From positions 1 through 5,470 of the forward strand of contig CAAFXF010000106.1 of NCBI GenBank assembly GCA_900766895.1: DNA of 5,470 nt. Direction: 5' to 3'. The position numbers were made by a program, and so were the translations under genes. The DNA comes from Clostridia bacterium. Lineage in GTDB: Bacteria; Bacillota; Clostridia; Oscillospirales; Acutalibacteraceae. This document shows positions 1 through 4,180 of this stretch, piece by piece. The notes below the pieces were generated by a model that worked only from the letters and a program-made list of their open reading frames with translations, made no database searches and was not told where the DNA came from. Every line of letters starts with the position of its first letter. The stretch's first letter is position 1.

Positions 1-12
1 CTCTTCCGATCT
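1..12. other. Probable Illumina adapter remnant at contig end
   Basis: The window opens with CTCTTCCGATCT. This is the 3' end of the standard Illumina TruSeq adapter; its reverse complement, AGATCGGAAGAG, is the usual read-through trimming sequence. The match is exact over 12 bases and sits precisely at the edge. Read on the minus strand it adds the residues RSEE to the truncated GerA protein, at a point where GerA family members normally continue differently after an arginine/lysine-rich R-x-R-[LI]-K stretch. I infer that these bases are not genomic and that the contig ends here. The alternative is a chance match, which is unlikely for 12 bases exactly at the end. Confidence 0.85.
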
Positions 13-492
13 TGTTTTTAGTCTTTTACGAAGCAAGGCCTTATTATCATTTGCAGATTCAACAAAGCATTCTCTTGCGCCCTTAACGTTGTTTTCGTTT
101 GACGGCTCGTCGGTTGTACGCTTATTCCACCCCTGAACACCGAATACCAACGCATGCCTGCAATCCTCCACTACTATAACGGCAAAGCCTGACATCAAAT
201 AATAATACGCATCATCAAAGGTATCAACAGTGTTTTGCTCCGGACAATGAACAATGGATTTTTTAAGCATATCAAGGTAGTCCTTGCTATCATCGGGAAT
301 ATTCTTAACGGAAAAAATAGGCTCCACAATCATTTGGCTGACAGACAGAGAATTTACAAGACCGTCCATACAGGAAACAAAAAGCCTTTTATTCCCCACA
401 CAAAGCTCCTTAATTAAAAAATCGGATGAATCCTTAAAATCATCCTTAAAGGTTAATAGATTCAGCTCATAATCGCTATACAATTTTTGCAT
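13..492 (-). CDS. GerA-family spore germination protein, N-terminal fragment
   Basis: This is the cytoplasmic N-terminal part of a GerA/GerKA-type A subunit of a germinant receptor. In the family, this subunit sits in the spore inner membrane with B and C partners and triggers germination. The readable 160 residues start at ATG 492-490, preceded by GGTGAT three bases upstream. Family landmarks in order are a CMDGLVNSLSVSQMIVEPI segment (about 41-59), LMSGFAVIVVED (99-110), TTDEPSNENNVKGARECFVE (126-145, matching the R-x-x-x-EP...RGPREGF-x-E signature) and LLRKRLK (153-159). The glycine-proline-rich signature is altered to GARECF. Full-length proteins are roughly 450-550 residues, so the rest, including all membrane helices, lies off the left edge. 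Its last four apparent codons (positions 1-12) are adapter and are excluded. It is divergent from the DUF421 gene. The family call is strong; the ligand cannot be inferred. Confidence 0.88.
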
Positions 493-535
493 ATAATCAC
501 CATTTTTATTATTGAATTTAAGGTGAATATTATTC

Positions 536-547
536 TGTCAATTGACA
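536..547. repeat. 12-bp perfect palindrome in divergent intergenic region
   Basis: TGTCAATTGACA is a perfect palindrome between the divergent gerA and yetF-like starts. It carries a consensus -35 hexamer, TTGACA, on both strands (542-547 plus; 541-536 minus). On the minus strand a weak TAAATT lies 15 bp further on (520-515), a poor spacing. On the plus strand the expected -10 position falls in the DUF421 ribosome binding site and start. It could be an operator for both genes, or a coincidence in AT-rich DNA. Confidence 0.3.
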
Positions 548-558
548 AAAATATTTGT

Positions 559-564
559 GGTGAT
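559..564 (+). promoter_or_regulatory. Ribosome binding site fixing a GTG start for the DUF421 gene
   Basis: GGTGAT ends three bases before GTG 568. It matches the tail of the AGGAGGTGAT Shine-Dalgarno consensus and places its GG core about 7 bases from the start codon. The divergent gerA start has the same arrangement (GGTGAT, three bases, ATG). No comparable site precedes the upstream in-frame TTG at 487 or GTG at 523. Confidence 0.6.
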
Positions 565-567
565 ACT

Positions 568-1242
568 GTGTCTATAACATTACTGAGAGCAATAATTATT
601 TACATTTTTATTACCGTATCGGTAAGAGTGATGGGCAAGCGACAGGTGGGAGAATTGAACCCGCAGGAGCTTGTAATAACAATTTTGATAAGTGCCGTTG
701 CAACTGTTCCTCTTGAAAACAACGGTATGCCTCTTGCAAACTCGCTGATACCTATTGCAATATTCATCAGCCTTGAAATCATAAATTCTGCAATATCCAT
801 GAAATCCATCAAATACAGAGAGCTGATAAAGGGCAGACCGAGATTTATTATCAGAGACGGAAAAATACAGCAGGAGGAGCTAAAAAAGCTACGATACACA
901 ATAGACGACCTGACAGATGCAGTAAGGCAGGCAGGCGTCTTTGACATATCGCAGGTGGCAAATGCAATAGTTGAAACAAACGGCAAGCTGTCCGTACAAA
1001 CGAAATCGCAAAATACCCCTATCACGCCGAAGGATATCGGAATTGAAACCGACAGTGCAGATGTACCTATAACGGTTGTCATAGACGGAAAGCCTGTTAA
1101 GGAATACTTCGGTAATGTAAAATTCGGTGAAAGCGAAATAAAGCTGCTTGCCGTAACAAACGGCGAGCAGATGCACAATCTGCTTGTGATGAGCGTTGAC
1201 AGCAACGGCAAGGTGTATACGGTAAAAAAGGAGGAGCAATGA
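568..1242 (+). CDS. YetF-like DUF421 membrane protein
   Basis: A 224-residue member of the DUF421 (YetF/YrbG-like) family, starting at GTG 568. Three hydrophobic helices are visible (about residues 3-21, 35-49 and 57-77), followed by a soluble domain. The helix 1-2 connection holds the family hallmark RVMGKRQVGELNPQELVITI (20-39). The soluble part carries GRPRFIIRDGKI (89-100), ELKKLRYTIDDL (104-115) and GVFDISQVANAIVETNGKLSV (123-143), all typical of the family. Length fits the family (about 220-230). An in-frame TTG at 487 would add 27 residues but lies inside the divergent gerA start and lacks a ribosome binding site. In Bacillus, YetF-type and related 2Duf proteins are spore inner-membrane proteins, and 2Duf is linked to heat resistance. 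A spore-membrane role here is inference, supported by the adjacent gerA gene. It overlaps the next gene by 4 bp. Confidence 0.9.
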   Translation: MSITLLRAIIIYIFITVSVRVMGKRQVGELNPQELVITILISAVATVPLENNGMPLANSLIPIAIFISLEIINSAISMKSIKYRELIKGRPRFIIRDGKIQQEELKKLRYTIDDLTDAVRQAGVFDISQVANAIVETNGKLSVQTKSQNTPITPKDIGIETDSADVPITVVIDGKPVKEYFGNVKFGESEIKLLAVTNGEQMHNLLVMSVDSNGKVYTVKKEEQ

Positions 1243-1565
1243 AAAGGATTTGGATTGCGGTTGTATTATTAATTATGTCAACAGGACTATGCACCTTTGA
1301 GCAAATATACATTGAGGATTTTTGCGACAAAATCGTTTATATGACAGAGCATGGCGATACACAGGGAATAAAAAAGCTATGGGACAAAAAGAACAACACC
1401 ATATATATTTTTTCCGAGCACGATATGGTGGACGATTTGGCGGTGTGCATAGAATCGCTTGACGATAAAAAAGGAAAAGAAAAAAAAGACGCCCTGAATG
1501 AAATCAGGGCGTTGACATACGCTTATCACGAAAACCAACGAATTACGTTTTCGAACATATTTTAA
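1239..1565 (+). CDS. DUF4363 family small membrane-anchored protein
   Basis: A 108-residue protein with one N-terminal hydrophobic segment (about residues 4-18) behind a KR pair, then a charged, mostly helical region. It fits a single-pass membrane anchor with an extracytoplasmic or inter-membrane domain. The part around IYIFSEHDMVDDLAVCIESL (55-74) and the end RITFSNIF (101-108) resemble DUF4363 proteins, which have an H-x-x-[LV]-D-x-[LI] motif and a [FT]-x-N-[IL] tail. A lipobox is not satisfied: leucine precedes Cys18. The ATG overlaps the TGA of the DUF421 gene (ATGA), with a strong AGGAGG at 1229-1234, so the two are almost certainly co-translated. DUF4363 genes commonly sit beside DUF421 genes in Clostridia, though no function is established. 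The last 27 codons overlap an antisense terminator for the convergent operon. Only 4 bp separate its stop from the convergent stop. Confidence 0.72.
   Translation: MKRIWIAVVLLIMSTGLCTFEQIYIEDFCDKIVYMTEHGDTQGIKKLWDKKNNTIYIFSEHDMVDDLAVCIESLDDKKGKEKKDALNEIRALTYAYHENQRITFSNIF
1480..1513 (-). terminator. Intrinsic terminator of the minus-strand acyltransferase gene, inside the DUF4363 CDS
   Basis: ACGCCCTGA (1489-1497) and TCAGGGCGT (1504-1512) form a perfect 9-bp GC-rich stem with a 6-base loop; the flanking 1488/1513 pair may add one wobble pair on the plus-strand reading. On the minus strand the stem is followed by one C and then eight T (1487-1480), a classic rho-independent terminator. It begins about 57 bases after the stop codon of the E2-like gene. 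The plus strand has the A-run before the stem and no T-run after it, so it should not stop DUF4363 transcription. Confidence 0.88.
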
Positions 1566-1571
1566 TTTTTT
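1529..1571 (+). terminator. Weak possible plus-strand terminator at the end of DUF4363
   Basis: CGAAAAC (1529-1535) and GTTTTCG (1547-1553) can pair across an 11-base loop. After a gap of about 12 bases there is a T6 run at 1566-1571. The stem is short, the loop long and the T-run distant, so this is only a candidate for ending the yetF-like/DUF4363 transcript. No better plus-strand hairpin is visible before the convergent gene. Confidence 0.2.
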
Positions 1572-2475
1572 ATTTCCAGGTTTGAATAATTTCAGGATTT
1601 GCAAAAATCTCATCAAGCTTATTGAAGAACGGAACAATGTCACCGTAATCAAGAGCCTTATGGTCCATACAAATTGACAAAGGCATAACGGTACCTACCT
1701 TAATCTCTCCGTCAACTACAATAGGCTTTTGCTGTGCAGAGTTAATTGCGATTGCCACAACCTGAGGCGGAATAATCTCAAGCAATGTACAAGCACCTCT
1801 GAAATCTCTTTTAACCGAGCCGAGATTTGAAATGGTAATTGTACCCTGTTCAATATCGTGCTTCGTAAGTCTTTCTGTTTTAGGGATTGAATAGTAATCC
1901 TTTTTAGCCTGACCGGACAATGTCTTTACCTTATGCTTACCTGTCTTTGAGCCGTAAAGTCTGCGAATTGCCTGAAGCACCTTTCCCTTCTTGAGACCTT
2001 GAAGCGTGTTATCAAGTGATACCTCAAACATAACCTCGTTAAGATCTGTATTCCTTGCTCTGCGGGCACTGTCGTTGATAGCCTCTGTCATTTCGGTAAG
2101 GGTTTTGTTGCCCATATCGTGCATATTAATTGTCATCATTTCGCCGTTTGGCAAAAGCATAGGCATTGAAACATCAACATTTTCAAACTCGTGAAGACAG
2201 CCGCGAACAAGCTTGCGGTTAAATTCAAGGTGGGCATTCATCTTAGGAGCCGCCTTAAGTCCCTCGCAAATGACCTTAATCATAACCGTGTTGATTGTAA
2301 TTTTCTTTGACTTATCTGTACAGCCCTCGTTAAGCTTTTTACATTCTGCGAGAAATGCAGAAACCTCAGGCTCATATATAAGACCTGCGTGAGGGATTTG
2401 CTCCCAGCTTTCAGCGGTCATATTTGAAACAATTTTTCTTGCAATACCGAAATGGGTTGATTTTGTAAGCTTCAT
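1570..2475 (-). CDS. Stand-alone E2-type (2-oxoacid dehydrogenase) acyltransferase domain protein
   Basis: A 301-residue protein homologous over its whole length to the catalytic domain of dihydrolipoyl acyltransferases (CAT-like fold, PF00198), with no lipoyl or E1/E3-binding domain. Aligned landmarks are IARKIVSNM...IPHAGLIYE (11-35; family R-x-x-A-x-x-M...PH), KITINTVMIKVICEGLKAAP (58-77), NVDVSMPMLLPNGEMMTI (99-116), LTKHDIEQGTITISNLGS (203-220), IPPQVVAIAI (235-244), PIVVDGEIKVGTVMPLSI (251-268) and MDHKALDYGD (270-279). The catalytic histidine and aspartate of H-x-x-x-D-G are present (His272, Asp276), but the following glycine is Tyr277. Residues 158-200 hold an extra lysine-rich stretch. 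Start ATG 2475 has AAAGGAGA five bases upstream and its own promoter. It lies 108 bp downstream of a CoA-transferase gene on the same strand, with no dehydrogenase genes in view. I infer a CoA-dependent acyltransferase of unknown acceptor. Without a lipoyl domain, a role in a dehydrogenase complex is doubtful. Confidence 0.85.
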   Translation of the reverse strand: MKLTKSTHFGIARKIVSNMTAESWEQIPHAGLIYEPEVSAFLAECKKLNEGCTDKSKKITINTVMIKVICEGLKAAPKMNAHLEFNRKLVRGCLHEFENVDVSMPMLLPNGEMMTINMHDMGNKTLTEMTEAINDSARRARNTDLNEVMFEVSLDNTLQGLKKGKVLQAIRRLYGSKTGKHKVKTLSGQAKKDYYSIPKTERLTKHDIEQGTITISNLGSVKRDFRGACTLLEIIPPQVVAIAINSAQQKPIVVDGEIKVGTVMPLSICMDHKALDYGDIVPFFNKLDEIFANPEIIQTWK

Positions 2476-2506
2476 AGCAATCTCCTTTGTATAATTTTAC
2501 TGCATA

Positions 2507-2535
2507 ATTATACCATAAAAGTCAATGACGAACAA
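2507..2535 (-). promoter_or_regulatory. Sigma-A-like promoter of the E2-like gene (extended -10)
   Basis: On the minus strand TATAAT (2512-2507) is a perfect -10, directly preceded by TGG, giving the extended -10 form TGnTATAAT. A weak -35, TTGTTC (2535-2530), lies 17 bases upstream. Transcription would start near 2500, leaving a leader of about 25 bases that contains the ribosome binding site (2488-2481). This suggests the gene can be expressed apart from the CoA-transferase upstream. Confidence 0.65.
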
Positions 2536-2540
2536 TATAT

Positions 2541-2556
2541 GTAAAAATTTTTTTAC
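2541..2556 (-). repeat. A/T inverted repeat, possible UP element
   Basis: On the minus strand this reads GTAAAAAAATTTTTAC, a 7-bp perfect inverted repeat around two bases. It falls roughly 41-56 bases upstream of the predicted start of the E2-like transcript, where UP elements bind the RNA polymerase alpha subunit, and it resembles the A-run/T-run form of such elements. It could also be read as a hairpin after the CoA-transferase stop, but an all-A/T stem without a following T-run is a poor terminator. Confidence 0.35.
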
Positions 2557-2583
2557 AAAAAGTTTACTTGTGTTTATCTATTG

Positions 2584-3996
2584 TTATTCATTAATAAGCT
2601 TATCGATTTTTTGCTCAATAGTGGATTTAATCTTTTCTGTATCACTGTGAAGCTTATCAATAATTGCCTGCTTAAACTGTTTAATTTCTTCATCGTTGAA
2701 GGGAGCCTCGCTAAAGCGCTTTTTATACTCCGCCATAAGATAAGGTCTGAATGACGGATGAGCAATGCGAATCAACGCCTTTGCACGTTCCTTAAGAGTT
2801 TTGCCCTTAAGCTGTGCAATACCGTACTCGGTAACAACATAGTTAACATCATTTCGTGGGGTGGTAACTGCACTGCCCTCTGTGATAATAGGCACAATAC
2901 GCGAAACCGTGCCGTGCTTTGCAGTTGCAGGCATAGCAATAATTGAGCGACCGCCCTTTGACATTGTGGCACCGCGGACAAAATCTACCTGACCGCCCAC
3001 TGCAGAAAACTGACTAAGACCTATTGTATCGGATACAACCTGTCCCAAAAGGTCAATTTGCAGACAGGAGTTAATGGATACCATATTGTCGTTCTTTGCA
3101 ATCTCGATAGGATTGTTTACATAATCAATAGGATGCAGCTCAACTGACGGATTGTTGTTTATGTAGTCACAGAGAATTTTTGAGCCAAACGCGGCACCCA
3201 AAACAGTTCTGCCTACGTTAGTTTGCTTTTTCTTGTTATTAATTACACCGCTTTCAAGGAGAGGAACAACACCGTCGCCTACAAGCTCGCTATGCAGTCC
3301 GAGGTCCTTTTTATCGGTAAGCTGGAGGCAAACGGCATTTGGTATTCCGCCGATACCGAGCTGAAGACAGTCACCGTCGTTGATGAGAGACGCACAGTAC
3401 CTGCCGATTTCCAAATCCACCTCTGAAAGCTCTCCGCCTATAACCTCAGGCAACGGCTCGTCATATTCCACAAAGCAGGTAAAATCGCGAACGTGCTTTA
3501 TGCTATTGCCAAAAGTACGGGGCATATGCTTATTTACCTGTGCAATAACAACCTCGCAGTAATCGGTTGTACCCTTTGTATAATCAACCGTTGTACCAAA
3601 CGAAACATAGCCATGCTCATCAGGCGGTGAAACCATAACGATTGAAACGCGAGGGCAAATATAATTTTCGATAATATCGGGAATTTCATAAAAGTGAGAT
3701 GTTGTAAACTCACTGTCACCGCTGTTAACACTTGCTCTTGTAGATTTTGAAGCAAAAAGAGTGTTGAGCTTAATATGTCCCTTAAACTCTCGCATAGCCC
3801 AAGGGCTTTCAACAAGGGTAAGCATATTTACAATTTCCAAATCCTTATACTCCTTGTAATGAGCAGCAAGGGTTTTTTCAATATGTATAGGCTCACCGCA
3901 GGCAAAGCCTGTAACGATTTTGTCTCCGTCGCGGATAAGCTTAATAGCCTCTTCGGCTGTTGTGAGCTTTGATTGATAAATTTCCTGCCAAGTCAT
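2584..3996 (-). CDS. Acetyl-CoA hydrolase/transferase family CoA-transferase (4-hydroxybutyrate or butyrate:acetate type)
   Basis: A complete 470-residue class I CoA-transferase that moves CoA between an acyl-CoA and a free acid, usually acetate, through a glutamyl-CoA thioester; cytoplasmic. The catalytic glutamate is Glu237 in GLHSELVGDGVV (233-244). Other family marks are VSPPDEHGYVSFG (122-134), LGIGGIPNAV (213-222), GQIDLLGQV-like QIDLLGQVVSD (313-323), GGQVDFVRGA (334-343), SIIAMPATAK (351-360), AAVTT-like SAVTTPRNDVNYVVTEYGIA (375-394) and KGKTLKERAKALIRIAHPSF (397-416). From memory it resembles Clostridium aminobutyricum 4-hydroxybutyrate CoA-transferase along its length, including the start (M-x-W-x-x-IY). 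Butyryl-CoA:acetate and propionate enzymes share these motifs, so the substrate is unresolved. It is longer than the usual 430-450 residues because of a charged C-terminal tail (434-470). Start ATG 3996 has AAGGAGA upstream and a good sigma-A promoter. The E2-like gene follows on the same strand. Confidence 0.9.
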   Translation of the reverse strand: MTWQEIYQSKLTTAEEAIKLIRDGDKIVTGFACGEPIHIEKTLAAHYKEYKDLEIVNMLTLVESPWAMREFKGHIKLNTLFASKSTRASVNSGDSEFTTSHFYEIPDIIENYICPRVSIVMVSPPDEHGYVSFGTTVDYTKGTTDYCEVVIAQVNKHMPRTFGNSIKHVRDFTCFVEYDEPLPEVIGGELSEVDLEIGRYCASLINDGDCLQLGIGGIPNAVCLQLTDKKDLGLHSELVGDGVVPLLESGVINNKKKQTNVGRTVLGAAFGSKILCDYINNNPSVELHPIDYVNNPIEIAKNDNMVSINSCLQIDLLGQVVSDTIGLSQFSAVGGQVDFVRGATMSKGGRSIIAMPATAKHGTVSRIVPIITEGSAVTTPRNDVNYVVTEYGIAQLKGKTLKERAKALIRIAHPSFRPYLMAEYKKRFSEAPFNDEEIKQFKQAIIDKLHSDTEKIKSTIEQKIDKLINE

Positions 3997-4038
3997 ATAC
4001 TTCTCCTTAAAAAAATTTTATGTGACCGTATTACTAAA

Positions 4039-4067
4039 ATCATACATTATTTATAAAATTTCGTCAA
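4039..4067 (-). promoter_or_regulatory. Sigma-A promoter of the CoA-transferase gene
   Basis: On the minus strand TTGACG (4067-4062) and TATGAT (4044-4039) are separated by exactly 17 bases, each differing by one base from the vegetative consensus. The predicted start near 4032 gives a leader of about 35 bases with a strong ribosome binding site (AAGGAGA near 4003-4009). No terminator-like or riboswitch-like structure is visible in the leader. Confidence 0.75.
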
Positions 4068-4123
4068 TAAATTGTTGAAGTTGAAGGTTATATTTGTTAT
4101 TATTGTATATACAGACAGAATAT

Positions 4124-4160
4124 TTATGTGCAAATTTACCTATTTGTATAAATATATAAT
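4124..4160 (+). promoter_or_regulatory. Probable uvrC promoter region
   Basis: Two -10-like boxes precede uvrC: TATAAA (4147-4152) and a perfect TATAAT (4155-4160). The first has a weak -35, TTATGT (4124-4129), at 17-base spacing and would leave a leader of about 22 bases. The second has no recognisable -35 and would start transcription right at the ribosome binding site. I favour the first, with low confidence. The divergent CoA-transferase promoter lies about 60 bp upstream and does not overlap. There is no LexA-type box (CGAACnnnnGTTCG) in the region. Confidence 0.35.
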
Positions 4161-4180
4161 AATTTCGAAAGGAGGACGCT

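Noticed and set aside
235..472. Two small plus-strand frames (235-417 and 284-472)
   Set aside because: Both are antisense to the GerA fragment, which is well supported by motifs on the minus strand. Neither has a credible ribosome binding site.
507..535. Sigma-G-like promoter for gerA (GAATA, 16 bases, CAATAATA on the minus strand)
   Set aside because: The predicted start would lie at or beyond the ribosome binding site, leaving too short a leader for translation. The -10 also deviates from the CATnnTA form.
487..567. Extending the DUF421 protein upstream to TTG 487
   Set aside because: The added 27 residues are encoded across the divergent gerA start, have no ribosome binding site, and do not belong to the DUF421 pattern, which starts just before the first helix.
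600..1211. A 203-codon open frame on the minus strand inside the DUF421 gene
   Set aside because: Its translation has no family resemblance and the plus-strand frame carries clear DUF421 motifs. It is an antisense shadow.
2541..2556. Terminator for the CoA-transferase gene
   Set aside because: The hairpin stem is nearly all A/T and has no T-run after it. A role as an upstream promoter element fits its position better.
4104..4113. TGTATATACA palindrome between the CoA-transferase and uvrC promoters
   Set aside because: It is a 10-bp palindrome in very AT-rich DNA, outside both core promoters, with no extension. Chance is an adequate explanation.
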